A DNA stretch of 42,378 nt from positions 1-42,378 of the forward strand of contig NZ_LAYQ01000028.1 of assembly GCF_000988205.1 (NCBI RefSeq), read 5' to 3'. This document shows positions 33,246 through 42,000 of the stretch, piece after piece; position 1 is the stretch's first letter, and every line of letters starts with the position of its first letter. The translations under genes were made by a program, and so were the position numbers. The notes beneath the pieces are model-generated. The model was not told the origin of the DNA, made no database searches, and was given only the letters and a program-made list of their open reading frames with translations. This DNA is from Corynebacterium minutissimum (GTDB taxonomy: Bacteria; Actinomycetota; Actinomycetes; Mycobacteriales; Mycobacteriaceae).

Positions 33246-33363
33246 TAATAGTTCAGCCCGCCCGGTTTCTCTTCGGAAACTCGGAGTGGGCTGGATCTCT
33301 ATTTACGCCGTTCCGCCGAACCGATCCCCACAACAACTCGTCCCCTCTCTAGATTGGCTTCCC
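33246..33363 (+). ncRNA. Structured RNA upstream of abi (abiF-RNA-like)
   Basis: Between a strong promoter and the abi ATG there is a non-coding stretch with a long hairpin: CAGCCC (33254-33259) pairs with GGGCTG (33288-33293), then G-U and C-G, then CCG/CGG, then GTTTC (33265-33269) with GAAAC (33276-33280), about 16 pairs with two single-base bulges and a TCTTCG loop. The loop bases TTCG (33272-33275) can pair with downstream CGAA (33317-33320), a possible pseudoknot. The abi start lacks a ribosome-binding site. A structured RNA upstream of Abi genes (abiF RNA motif) has been found by comparative genomics; identity with it here is inferred from position and shape. Confidence 0.6.
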
Positions 33364-34323
33364 ATGTCTTCATCGCTCAAGCCAGCAGCGACCATTGACG
33401 AGCATATTATTCGGTTGCAAAGCCGTGGCATGAAGATCGACAAAGCTTTAGCTGAACAATGGTTTTCACACGTTAGCTACTACCGACTTTCTGCCTATTG
33501 GTATCCAGCCAGACAATTCAATGAAGACGGAACTAGTCGTTCAAGTCACTTCGTCGGTGGTACCGATTTTGTGCACGTCATCTCCTTATATGAAGCCGAT
33601 AGGAAACTCCGCACCCTGATCCATGACGGAATGGAGCGAATCGAAGTAGCGATGCGAACCAAGCTCGTCGAGCTGCTATGTACTCGACACCCCAATGATC
33701 CTACTTTCTACCTCCGCTCAGACGACTTTCGGCCAAACTTCGACCACGTGTCGTGGCTGAGTACAGCGTATGGACGACTCGCGAGGGCAAAGAAGAACGA
33801 CGCCGTGAAGCACTACATTGATGAATACGGTGGACAGTATCCCATGTGGGTTGTGGCTGAAGTGCTCGATTTTTCGGATATTTCAAAGCTCTATGCAGGC
33901 TTAGGATCCAACGATCAGCGATCGATTTCGGAAGCGCTGGATATAAAGATCGACTTCGCTAGTTTGAATAGGAATCAGAAGCAAAAACTTACGAAAAAAC
34001 ATCCGCTGGCAAGTTGGCTCGAGCAGCTAACTATCATTCGGAATACGTGTGCGCACCATGGAAGGCTATGGAATCGTTCTTTTGCTCCGGCTCCAACTGA
34101 AGTTATCCGTAGCAATGGGAGCCTTTACCTCCTGCCAGAGATTCAAAGTGAAAAGCTATTCGGCGCTTTAATTGTCATGGCGCATATGCTACGAACCGTG
34201 TCCCCTGGGACTACCTGGCCTGACAAAGTAGTGGCATCATTAAACCAGCACTTCCTCACGAATCCTCTTGTTGAAAAAGCCAGTATCGGAATTCAAAGCG
34301 ACTGGGATGAAAAGACACTTTAA
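33364..34323 (+). CDS. Abi_2/AbiF-like abortive-infection HEPN protein
   Basis: A 319-aa protein of the Abi_2 family (AbiD/AbiF). The N-terminal IDEHIIRLQSRGMKI, the YYRLSAYWYPAR block (39-50), ERIEVAMRTKLVELL (91-105) and the C-terminal IIRNTCAHHGRLWN are family hallmarks. R226-x4-H231 in RNTCAH is a HEPN ribonuclease motif. Members act as phage-triggered or toxin-antitoxin RNases, and AbiF proteins have been proposed as relatives of Cas13. ATG 33364 begins the homology; the frame is open to 33238 but that part is the structured RNA. The gene is visibly AT-richer than its neighbours (about half GC in sampled stretches) and sits alone between a mycolyltransferase and purL, suggesting horizontal gain. 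Confidence 0.88.
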   Translation: MSSSLKPAATIDEHIIRLQSRGMKIDKALAEQWFSHVSYYRLSAYWYPARQFNEDGTSRSSHFVGGTDFVHVISLYEADRKLRTLIHDGMERIEVAMRTKLVELLCTRHPNDPTFYLRSDDFRPNFDHVSWLSTAYGRLARAKKNDAVKHYIDEYGGQYPMWVVAEVLDFSDISKLYAGLGSNDQRSISEALDIKIDFASLNRNQKQKLTKKHPLASWLEQLTIIRNTCAHHGRLWNRSFAPAPTEVIRSNGSLYLLPEIQSEKLFGALIVMAHMLRTVSPGTTWPDKVVASLNQHFLTNPLVEKASIGIQSDWDEKTL

Positions 34324-34394
34324 GTTCTTTTCATGCCTTTGAAGCAACAAACAGTTGCGAATTTCGTGGGTCTTACGAAGCGGCTCTTCGGGGA

Positions 34395-34426
34395 AAGAAA
34401 AGCCCAGCCGAAGCTGGGCTTTTCTT
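34395..34426. terminator. Bidirectional terminator, abi / purL
   Basis: AAGAAAAGCCCAGC-CGAA-GCTGGGCTTTTCTT is a perfect 14-bp stem with a tetraloop and T tracts on both strands, between convergent abi and purL. Confidence 0.9.
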
Positions 34427-34460
34427 CTAGAAACTGCGGGACAAGCAGCGTGAGTGGGGC

Positions 34461-36758
34461 CTACTCCACCACGGAGTTTGCCCCGACCGCGTGGCCGAAG
34501 AGGTCCGGCAGGATTGCAGCCCAGGCCTCACGCAGCTCAGAAACGGCGATGGACTCGCCGCCCAGCTCCAGCTCACCTTTGTCGGTGGTCTGGCCGACGA
34601 CGACGGCCGGCACGCCGCACTCCTCGGCGCGCTGCAGCAGCATGTCGACCCGGTCAGCGGTCGTTGCTACCAGCGCTCGGGAGGCGGACTCAGAGAAGGC
34701 TGCCACGAAGGCATCCTCGTGGACCTTGGACAGGTCCAGACTCAGGCCCACGCCGGTGCGCTTGGCCATCTCGAATGCGGTGACAGCGAGGCCACCTTCG
34801 GAGATGTCGTGAGCGGCGGTAACGCCCTCGTTACCCACGAAGAAGTCTGCGAGGCGCTGCTCGTTGGCCAGGTCCACCTGCGGCGGCAAGCCATTCAAAC
34901 CATTCTCCGACTCATGACCTTGCTCACGAGCACTCACCTGCTGCCAGATGGAACCACCGAACTCGTCCTTGGTCTCACCCAGCAGCACGAGAACCTCCGG
35001 CTCCTCCACGAGGCCGAGCTCATTGCCGATGGACGTGTGGACGTCGTCGATGACGCCCAGGACGCCCACGACGGGCGTCGGCAAGATCGGCTCCTCACCG
35101 GTCTGGTTGTAGAAGGAAACGTTGCCACCGGAGACGGGGATGCCGAGTTCCACGGCGCCGTCGGCAAGCCCATGCACGGACTCGCGGAACTGCCACATCA
35201 CGTCCGGGTTTTCCGGGGAACCGTAGTTCAGGCAGTTGGTGATGGCGACCGGGCGGGCACCGGTGACGGCGACGTTGCGGTAGGCCTCCGCCAACGCCAG
35301 GCGGGTGCCCATGTTCGGATCCAGCTTGGTGTAGCGCCCAGAGGCATCGGCCGATACCGCGATACCGCGGCCGGTCTCCTCGTCGATGCGCAGCACACCG
35401 GCGTTCGCGTGGTGGGACTGCACGGTGTTGCCGCGCACGTAGCGGTCATACTGCTCGGTGATGAAATCACGGGAGCACAGCGCCGGGGAGGCCACGAGCT
35501 TCTTCAGCGCCACGGTGAGGTCCTGCTTCTCGACGCCCGTGAACTCCTGCAGCGCATCCTGCCACTCCGGGCGGGCATAGGGGCGATCGTAGACTGGGGC
35601 CTCGTCCGCGATAGTGCCGGCCGGGGCATCCACAACGACCTCGCCCTGATGGCGAATGATGAGGTGCTTGCCAGTGGTAACCTCACCGATCTCGGCGCAG
35701 GTGACGTCCCAATGCGCGCAGATCTCCTTGAACTTTTCCACGTTCTCCGGGGTCACCACGGCGCACATGCGCTCCTGGGACTCGGAGGCAAGGATCTCCG
35801 CGGCGGTCATATCCTTTGCGCGCAGCGGGACGTTGTCCAGGTTGATTTCCATGCCGCCATCACCGGCGGCGGCCAGCTCGGAGGTGGCGCACGCCAGGCC
35901 CGCGCCGCCCAAGTCCTGGATGCCCACGACGATGCCGGACTTGTACAGCTCCAGGCAGCACTCGATGAGGACTTTCTCCGCGAACGGGTCACCCACCTGA
36001 ACGGCCGGCAGCTTGCGCTCTGCACCATCCTCGAAGGTGTCAGAGGCCAGCACGGACACGCCACCAATGCCATCGAGGCCGGTGCGCGAGCCGAAGAGCA
36101 TGACCTTGTTGCCGGTACCGGAGGCAAAAGCGAGCTTGAGGTCCTCCACCTTCAGCGTGCCCACGCACAGCGCGTTGACCAGCGGGTTGCCCGCATAGGA
36201 CTCATCAAAAACAGTTTCGCCGCCAATGTTGGGCAGGCCCAAGCAGTTACCGTAGTGCGAAATACCGCCAACCACGCCAGGCAAAACGCGCTTGGTGTCG
36301 GGGGCATCAGCCGGGCCGAAGCGCAGCTGGTCCATCACGGCAATCGGGCGAGCGCCCATCGCCATGATGTCGCGGACAATGCCGCCCACGCCGGTGGCTG
36401 CACCCTGGTGCGGCTCCACGTAGGACGGGTGGTTGTGGCTTTCCACGCGGAAGGTCACCGCGTTGCCGTCTCCGATGTCCACCACGCCGGCGTTCTCACC
36501 GATGCCGGCTAGGATCTTGGAGCCCATTTCCTCAGTCATGGTCTCACCGAAGTAGCGCAGGTGCGTCTTGGAGGACTTATAAGAACAGTGCTCCGACCAC
36601 ATCACCGAGTACATGGTCAGCTCGGCGTCGGTAGGGCGGCGGCCCAGGATCTCGCGGATGTGCGCGTACTCGTCATCCTTCAGGCCCAACTCGCGGTAGG
36701 GCTGCTCCAGCTCAGGCTGCGCGGCCGCCTGCTCGACGGTGTCGTTGTGTACGGTCAT
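34461..36758 (-). CDS. purL: Phosphoribosylformylglycinamidine synthase subunit PurL
   Basis: A 765-aa small-type PurL, the synthetase subunit that converts FGAR to FGAM using ATP and ammonia delivered by PurQ, with PurS as third partner. Blocks: [40 protein letters not shown] (ATP/Mg site), [20 protein letters not shown] and [21 protein letters not shown] (seen as [17 protein letters not shown]). The length excludes the large fused enzyme. It is third in a purS-purQ-purL operon, 28 bp after purQ. The plus strand has a long open frame over it, which is an antisense shadow. Confidence 0.97.
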   Translation of the reverse strand: MTVHNDTVEQAAAQPELEQPYRELGLKDDEYAHIREILGRRPTDAELTMYSVMWSEHCSYKSSKTHLRYFGETMTEEMGSKILAGIGENAGVVDIGDGNAVTFRVESHNHPSYVEPHQGAATGVGGIVRDIMAMGARPIAVMDQLRFGPADAPDTKRVLPGVVGGISHYGNCLGLPNIGGETVFDESYAGNPLVNALCVGTLKVEDLKLAFASGTGNKVMLFGSRTGLDGIGGVSVLASDTFEDGAERKLPAVQVGDPFAEKVLIECCLELYKSGIVVGIQDLGGAGLACATSELAAAGDGGMEINLDNVPLRAKDMTAAEILASESQERMCAVVTPENVEKFKEICAHWDVTCAEIGEVTTGKHLIIRHQGEVVVDAPAGTIADEAPVYDRPYARPEWQDALQEFTGVEKQDLTVALKKLVASPALCSRDFITEQYDRYVRGNTVQSHHANAGVLRIDEETGRGIAVSADASGRYTKLDPNMGTRLALAEAYRNVAVTGARPVAITNCLNYGSPENPDVMWQFRESVHGLADGAVELGIPVSGGNVSFYNQTGEEPILPTPVVGVLGVIDDVHTSIGNELGLVEEPEVLVLLGETKDEFGGSIWQQVSAREQGHESENGLNGLPPQVDLANEQRLADFFVGNEGVTAAHDISEGGLAVTAFEMAKRTGVGLSLDLSKVHEDAFVAAFSESASRALVATTADRVDMLLQRAEECGVPAVVVGQTTDKGELELGGESIAVSELREAWAAILPDLFGHAVGANSVVE

Positions 36759-36786
36759 TGTTTCTCCTTATAACCGTCGGCGCGGG

Positions 36787-37449
36787 TTAAGCGACGACCT
36801 TGAGGGCGGACACAAACAAACCCAGACCGTCGGTGGACGGGCCGGTAAGAAGATCGATGGCATGTTCCGGGTGCGGCATCAGCCCCACCACGTTGCCGGC
36901 CTCATTCGTGATGCCGGCGATGCCGTTGATGGAGCCGTTGAAATTATCCGTGTAGCGGAAGACCACGCGGCCCTCGCCCTCCAAGCGTTCCACGGTCTCC
37001 GCATCCGCCTGGAAGCGGCCCTCGCCGTGCTTAGCCGGAATCAGGATCCGCTGGCCCTGCTCAAACTCACTAGTCCAGGAGGTCTGCGCGTTCGCCACCT
37101 CGAGGTAGGTATCCACACAGTGGAAATGCAGGCCCTGGTTGCGAGTCAGGGCGCCGGGCAGCAGGCCGGCCTCCGTCAAAATCTGGAAGCCGTTGCAGAT
37201 GCCGAGCACCGGCATGCCCTTATTCGCTGCCTCCACCACCGCGCGCATGACTGGGGCCAGCGCCGAAATAGCGCCGGAGCGCAGGTAGTCACCGTAGGAA
37301 AAGCCGCCGGGAACCACGACGGCATCGACGCCGCGCAGGTCCTCGTCCGCATGCCACAAAGATACGACGTCGGCGCCGGCGGTGCGGGCGGCGCGGGCCG
37401 CGTCGACGTCGTCAAGCGTGCCGGGGAAGGTAATAACGCCGATCTTCAT
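36787..37449 (-). CDS. purQ: FGAM synthase glutaminase subunit PurQ
   Basis: A 220-aa class I glutamine amidotransferase that supplies ammonia to PurL. The nucleophile Cys is in [20 protein letters not shown], and the His/Glu pair is in [13 protein letters not shown]. The N terminus [19 protein letters not shown] is typical. Its ATG overlaps the purS stop by one base (TAATG), so translation is coupled. Confidence 0.96.
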   Translation of the reverse strand: MKIGVITFPGTLDDVDAARAARTAGADVVSLWHADEDLRGVDAVVVPGGFSYGDYLRSGAISALAPVMRAVVEAANKGMPVLGICNGFQILTEAGLLPGALTRNQGLHFHCVDTYLEVANAQTSWTSEFEQGQRILIPAKHGEGRFQADAETVERLEGEGRVVFRYTDNFNGSINGIAGITNEAGNVVGLMPHPEHAIDLLTGPSTDGLGLFVSALKVVA

Positions 37450-37679
37450 TACTGGATAACCTCGTAGTCCTCGATCACGGTGTTCGCCAGAAGGGTGGAC
37501 GCAACCTTCTCGAGTTCCTCGGCGCTGACCGAATCATCGACTTCAATTTCAAAGCGCTTGCCCTGGCGCACGTCGCTGACACCAGCAACCCCCAGGCGGC
37601 CCAGCGCGCGGACGACGGCCTGACCTTGCGGGTCCAAAATCTCGGCCTTGGGCATGACATTGACAACTACACGAGCCAT
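37449..37679 (-). CDS. purS: FGAM synthase subunit PurS
   Basis: A 76-aa subunit that bridges PurL and PurQ for ammonia channelling. The family pattern is clear: [20 protein letters not shown], then [20 protein letters not shown] and a C-terminal [12 protein letters not shown]. First gene of the purSQL operon. A -10-like TATACT (minus strand, 37714-37719) lies about 35 nt upstream, and two inverted repeats lie just beyond it. Confidence 0.95.
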   Translation of the reverse strand: MARVVVNVMPKAEILDPQGQAVVRALGRLGVAGVSDVRQGKRFEIEVDDSVSAEELEKVASTLLANTVIEDYEVIQ

Positions 37680-37713
37680 GAAAATTCTGCCTTACTGTGC
37701 GTGAGTATAGGTG

Positions 37714-37756
37714 CCCCGCCAGTCTATCCCGCCAGCGGGAAAGATTCGGAATCTTT
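37714..37756. promoter_or_regulatory. purS promoter with two adjacent palindromes
   Basis: Upstream of the purS -10 (TATACT on the minus strand, 37714-37719) are TCCCGC-CA-GCGGGA (37727-37740) and, sharing one base, the 17-bp AAAGATTC-G-GAATCTTT (37740-37756). Both are perfect. They cover the expected -35 region of purS and lie ~150 bp before the nuclease gene, so they look like operators; the binding protein is unknown. Confidence 0.55.
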
Positions 37757-37908
37757 GGGGGTGATGAATTCAAACCAAACGGCTGAAGAATTCTTGGGGA
37801 ATCCCACCTTAACCCCCAGCTCGCCCCTTATCCTCCGGTATCCCGCGGCGGCGAAGGCAGGTAGAACGAGATGCGTTGTCATTTTCTCGCTGATTAAAGG
37901 AACCTCTC

Positions 37909-40900
37909 ATGCGCCTCACACGCATCGGCTCTCTCGCCATCGCCGCCCTTGTCTCTACCTGCGTCGTTGTCCCCCAGGCCGGCGCCGCGGTGGATGGCTC
38001 CACTGCCGTCATCTCGGAGGTCTACGGTGGCGGCGGCAACAAGAACGCCCCCTTCACCAACGACTTCATCGAGCTCTACAACCCAACGGGTTCCGCCATC
38101 GACCTCACCGGATGGTCCGTGGAGTACTTCTCCTCCAAGGGCAACTCCGGCGGAAAGACCACGCTTAACGGTTCCATCCCGGCTGGCGGCTACTACCTCA
38201 TCCAGGAAGGTGGCGGTGGCACTGGCGAGCCGCTGCCCACCCCGGATGCTGAGGGCGGCCTCAGCCTGTCCGGTTCCAAGGGCTCGGTGAAGCTTTACGA
38301 CGCCTCCGGGGCCGAGGTGGACCTCGTGGGGTACGGGGCGGCGTCACTAAGCGAGGGCTCCCCCGCCCAAGCCTTGAACAACTCCACCTCCGCCCAGCGC
38401 GACGCCAACGGCACCGATACCGACGACAACTCCGCGGACTTCTCTGCGGCTGCGCCAACCCCGAAGTCGGGCGGCAGCGCAGCCCCGCAACCGGACCCCA
38501 CCCCGACCGAGCCAGGCGCGACCGTCACCATCCCAGAGATCCAGGGCACCGGCGCGGAGTCCCCGCTCAAGGGCCAAAACGTCACCACGCAGGGCGTTGT
38601 CACCGCGGTGTGGAAGGGCGAGAAGTCCCTCAACGGCTTCACCATCCAGACCCCGGGCACGGGCCAGACTTCGCCGACCGAGGCCTCCGAGGCGGTCTTC
38701 GTCTACTCCGGCGGCACCGGCTTCTACCCGGCCATCGGGGATTCTGTGGAGGTCACCGGCACCGTTGATGAGTACTTTGGGCAGACCCAGATTGCCCTGA
38801 GCGCCGGCTCCACGCTTTCCGACGCCCTCTCCCCCGTCACCCCACTGGCCATCGATGCCCTGCCGGAAGGCGATGCGGCGCGAGAGAAGCTCGAGTCCAT
38901 GCTGCTCAAGCCTGGCGTGCACACCGTGACTGATAACTATGGTCTCAACCGCTTCGGCGAGCTCGGGCTAGCGCCGGGCACTGAGGCGCTGCGTCAGCCC
39001 ACCGATATTGTCTCCCCGGGCACCCAGGAACAAAAGGACATGGAAGCCGCTAACGCGGCAAAGTACGTCATCTTGGACGACGGTTCCACGCGCGACTTCT
39101 CCCGTGATGGCGCCTCGACGAAACTGCCCTACATCATGCAGAACGGCTCGGATGTGAAGACGATTCGCACCACCAACCAGGTGGAGTTCGCGGACTCCGG
39201 CGTCATCCTGGGCTACGGTCACGAGCAGTGGCGCTTCCAGCCCACCACGATGATTACGGGTGACTCCGCTACCGCGGACCTGCCGATTGCGTGGGACCCG
39301 GCCCGCCCAGAGGCCCCGCAGGTGGAAGGCGATTACACCGTGGCGGCCTTCAACGTGCTCAACTTCTTCATCAACCTGGGCGAAGACAATGGCGCGAAGT
39401 CCTACAAGGACCGTTTTGGCAACGGTGTTGGCTCCGACAGCCCCACCTTCCGCGGTGCGTGGTCCGAGTCCGCGTTCAAGGACCAAAAGGGCAAGATCCT
39501 CACGGCGCTGGAGGGCCTCGATGCGGATGTCATTGGCCTGTCGGAGATTGAGAACGCCGCGAACACCGTGGGCGGCACCTACGACGATGCCGTGAAGTAC
39601 CTCGTGGGTGAGCTCAACTCTCGTGCGGGGTCTGAGAAGTGGGATTACGTCAAGGCCCCAGCGAACTCCGCGGCGGACACGGATGTCATCCGCACCGCGA
39701 TTATCTACAAGAAGGACCGCGTCCAGCCAGTAGGCGAGGCCACCTTGCTAGAGGACGAGCGTTTCAAGGGCACCGCCCGCACCCCGCTCGCCGCGGAGTT
39801 TCAGCCCGTCTCCGAGAGGTGCGCTGCTGAGGGCCCTGATTCCTTCGTGGTGGTGACCAACCATTTCAAGTCCAAGGGCTCGGTAGCCAACGGTGATGCC
39901 GATACCGGCGACGGCCAGGGCAACAACCCGTACGTGCGTAACGCCCACGCCCAGGCAGTCCTCGATGGCCTGTCCAAGCAACCGCGGTGGCAGGAGAAAG
40001 CCACCTTCGTCATGGGTGACCTGAACGCCTACTCCAAGGAAGATGCCATCTCCGTCTTCCGCAACGCCGGCTACACCATCCCGGTGGAAGAGCTCAACGC
40101 ACAAGAGGACTGGCAGGACGTGGCCTCCTACCAGTTCTCCGGCCGCCTCGGCTCCCTGGACCACATCCTGGCCAACGAACACGTCGACGCTCAGGCAGCC
40201 CAAACGTGGAACATCAACTCTGACGAGCCCATCGCCATGGAGTACTCCCGCCGCAACTACACCGGCGGCGATGTCTTCGAGGCCGATAACCCCTACCGCT
40301 CCTCCGACCACGACCCGGTCAAGGTGGGCTTCAACCTCGCCACGGTCTCCCGTTCCGCAGACGAGCTCGAGGGCTGCGACCCTGCTGAGGATCCGGATCC
40401 AGCTGAAGACCCGGATCAGGCCGACGAGCCTCGCGGCATCAAGTCCGTCACCATCAACGACGAGGGCCACCTCATCATCACCTATACCGACGGCACCACC
40501 GAAGACGCCGGCAAGGTCGTCGGCGCCGATGGCCAAGACGGCGACAAGGGTGACAAGGGTGAACCCGGCCGGGACGGCACCGACGGCAAGGATGGGGACA
40601 AGGGCCCTAAGGGCGACAAGGGTGACAAGGGCGACGCCGGCCAGGACGGCAAAGACGGCACCGACGGCAAAGACGGCCGCAGCATCGAGTCTGTAGCCAC
40701 CAACGACAAGGGCGAGCTCATCATCACCTACACCGACGGCACCACCGAGAACGCTGGCAAGGTCGTTGGCGCCGATGGCAAGGACGGCGACAAGGGCCCT
40801 AAGGGCGGCAAAGGCGACAAGGGTGACGCCGGCCAGGATGGCAAGGACGGCGCCGACGGTAAGGATGGAGCCGACGGCCGTGGCATCAAGTCCGTGACCA

Positions 40901-41757
40901 CCAACGACAAGGGCGAGCTCATCATCACCTACACCGACGGCACCACCGAGAACGCTGGTACGGTGTCCGGCCCGAAGGGCGACAAGGGTGAGCCGGGCAA
41001 GGACGGCCGAGGCATCGAGTCTGTTCGCATCAACGACAAGGGTGAGCTCATTGTGACGTTCACCGATGGTGAAGAGCAGAACGTCGGCAAGGTAGTCGGT
41101 GCTCAGGGCGGCGACGGCACGGACGGCCAGGACGGTAAGGACGGCGCCGATGGCGAGAACGGTACCGACGGTAAGGATGGCGAAGACGGCCGTGGCATCA
41201 AGTCCGTGACCACCAACGACAAGGGCGAAGTCGTCGTTACCTACACCGACGGCACCTCCGAAATCCTCGGTACCCTCGCCGGCTCGAAGGGCGACCAGGG
41301 CGCACCGGGTCGCGACGGCTTCGATGGTGCACCGGGGCGCGACGGCACCGACGGTCAGAACGGAAAAGATGGCAAGGACGGCCGCGGCATTAAGTCCGTG
41401 ACCACCGACGCCGACGGCAACCTCGTCATCAACTACACCGACGGCACCACCGAGACCGTCAAGACCGGCGATAAGCCGGTAGCCCCGGCTGGTTCTTCTG
41501 TCAGCGAGCGCTGCTTGCCGACGGTCCTCGGCCTCGCCATCCCCGCCACCCTCGCCATCCCGCTGGCCTTCCTCGGAAATGCCAGCGCACTGTTCAACAT
41601 CCCGGGCCTTGAGCCAGTACGGAAGCAGATCGAGTCGCTGACTCATAACATCACGCGTGGCATCCCCCGCGAGGCTCAGTACGCTGCTGGTGGCATCGGC
41701 TTGCTCGCTGCCCTCGGCATCATCGCCGCAGCCTGTACCCCAACCGAGTCTGAGTAA
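37909..41757 (+). CDS. Large secreted, membrane-anchored nuclease with collagen-like stalk
   Basis: A 1282-aa protein. Order: signal peptide (1-27, ends AGA-A); lamin-tail domain (about 30-165; AVISEVYGGGGNKNAPFTND, IELYNPTGSAIDLTGW); an OB-like segment (about 200-310); an endonuclease/exonuclease/phosphatase domain (about 470-815) with FNVLNFF, IGLSEIEN, NHFKSKGS, MGDLNAY, GSLDHILAN and SSDHDPV, covering the metal and catalytic residues; a repeat stalk (about 840-1190); and a C-terminal hydrophobic anchor (AAGGIGLLAALGIIAAAC). No LPxTG motif. This is the ExeM/NucH-type extracellular DNase family; the corynebacterial nuc gene is also beside purS. It probably degrades environmental DNA for phosphate or nucleosides or remodels biofilm. 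ATG 37909 follows AAAGGA. Confidence 0.9.
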   Translation: MRLTRIGSLAIAALVSTCVVVPQAGAAVDGSTAVISEVYGGGGNKNAPFTNDFIELYNPTGSAIDLTGWSVEYFSSKGNSGGKTTLNGSIPAGGYYLIQEGGGGTGEPLPTPDAEGGLSLSGSKGSVKLYDASGAEVDLVGYGAASLSEGSPAQALNNSTSAQRDANGTDTDDNSADFSAAAPTPKSGGSAAPQPDPTPTEPGATVTIPEIQGTGAESPLKGQNVTTQGVVTAVWKGEKSLNGFTIQTPGTGQTSPTEASEAVFVYSGGTGFYPAIGDSVEVTGTVDEYFGQTQIALSAGSTLSDALSPVTPLAIDALPEGDAAREKLESMLLKPGVHTVTDNYGLNRFGELGLAPGTEALRQPTDIVSPGTQEQKDMEAANAAKYVILDDGSTRDFSRDGASTKLPYIMQNGSDVKTIRTTNQVEFADSGVILGYGHEQWRFQPTTMITGDSATADLPIAWDPARPEAPQVEGDYTVAAFNVLNFFINLGEDNGAKSYKDRFGNGVGSDSPTFRGAWSESAFKDQKGKILTALEGLDADVIGLSEIENAANTVGGTYDDAVKYLVGELNSRAGSEKWDYVKAPANSAADTDVIRTAIIYKKDRVQPVGEATLLEDERFKGTARTPLAAEFQPVSERCAAEGPDSFVVVTNHFKSKGSVANGDADTGDGQGNNPYVRNAHAQAVLDGLSKQPRWQEKATFVMGDLNAYSKEDAISVFRNAGYTIPVEELNAQEDWQDVASYQFSGRLGSLDHILANEHVDAQAAQTWNINSDEPIAMEYSRRNYTGGDVFEADNPYRSSDHDPVKVGFNLATVSRSADELEGCDPAEDPDPAEDPDQADEPRGIKSVTINDEGHLIITYTDGTTEDAGKVVGADGQDGDKGDKGEPGRDGTDGKDGDKGPKGDKGDKGDAGQDGKDGTDGKDGRSIESVATNDKGELIITYTDGTTENAGKVVGADGKDGDKGPKGGKGDKGDAGQDGKDGADGKDGADGRGIKSVTTNDKGELIITYTDGTTENAGTVSGPKGDKGEPGKDGRGIESVRINDKGELIVTFTDGEEQNVGKVVGAQGGDGTDGQDGKDGADGENGTDGKDGEDGRGIKSVTTNDKGEVVVTYTDGTSEILGTLAGSKGDQGAPGRDGFDGAPGRDGTDGQNGKDGKDGRGIKSVTTDADGNLVINYTDGTTETVKTGDKPVAPAGSSVSERCLPTVLGLAIPATLAIPLAFLGNASALFNIPGLEPVRKQIESLTHNITRGIPREAQYAAGGIGLLAALGIIAAACTPTESE
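40432..41470 (+). repeat. Six-module repeat stalk in the nuclease gene
   Basis: A ~32-aa module (consensus GRGIKSVTTNDKGELIITYT plus DGTTENAGKVVG) starts at 40432, 40675, 40876, 41005, 41188 and 41380. Between modules lie Gly-X-Y-like tracts rich in GKDG, GDKG and GADG. The DNA of the modules is nearly identical in places (modules 2 and 3), indicating recombinational expansion, and length variation between strains is expected. Confidence 0.9.
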
Positions 41758-41791
41758 AACTCCCTACTGAGCGATACTGTTCGGCCTCGTT

Positions 41792-41820
41792 AAGCCCCTC
41801 ATCTGAGGGGGCTTTTCTTA
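41792..41820 (+). terminator. Terminator after the nuclease gene
   Basis: AAGCCCCTC (41792-41800), loop ATCT, then GAGGGGGCTT and TTCTT. A typical intrinsic terminator 34 bp after the stop codon. Confidence 0.85.
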
Positions 41821-41963
41821 TGCCAGTTCCTCCCCTACCCACAGCCGCCGTTCCCCCACCAATTCCTTTCCCTGCGCTTAGTCGGCGTTAACCCCGCCTG
41901 TGATCCATAATCTCTCCACTACCCGTGACGCACCCCTCCTAAGCAGGAATTTTGTTCCTCCGG

Positions 41964-41992
41964 TTGCGGGGTTGCGGGTGCTGTTTTAATCT
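41964..41992 (+). promoter_or_regulatory. Promoter of the DUF222/HNH gene, probably leaderless
   Basis: TTGCGG (41964-41969), a 17-bp spacer and TAATCT (41987-41992) precede ATG 42001 by 8 nt, so the RNA start should coincide with the start codon; no ribosome-binding site is present. The rest of 41821-41963 holds no gene that I recognise. Confidence 0.5.
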
Positions 41993-42000
41993 TCGTGCCC

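Noticed and set aside
33238..33363. N-terminal extension of the Abi protein (42 extra codons)
   Set aside because: The frame covers the promoter -10 and the hairpin; homology begins at MSSSLKPAATIDEHI, so the upstream part is treated as RNA.
34491..36512. 673-codon plus-strand open frame opposite purL
   Set aside because: purL is fully conserved on the minus strand; the antisense translation is low-complexity His/Gly/Val-rich, as expected for a shadow frame.
40432..41470. CRISPR array
   Set aside because: Repeats are in-frame coding modules of uneven spacing (129-243 bp), not short repeats with unique spacers.
39748..41646. 632-codon minus-strand open frame opposite the nuclease
   Set aside because: It arises from the codon bias of the Gly-X-Y and module repeats; its translation is repetitive (AVGVGDDELALVV) with no independent support.
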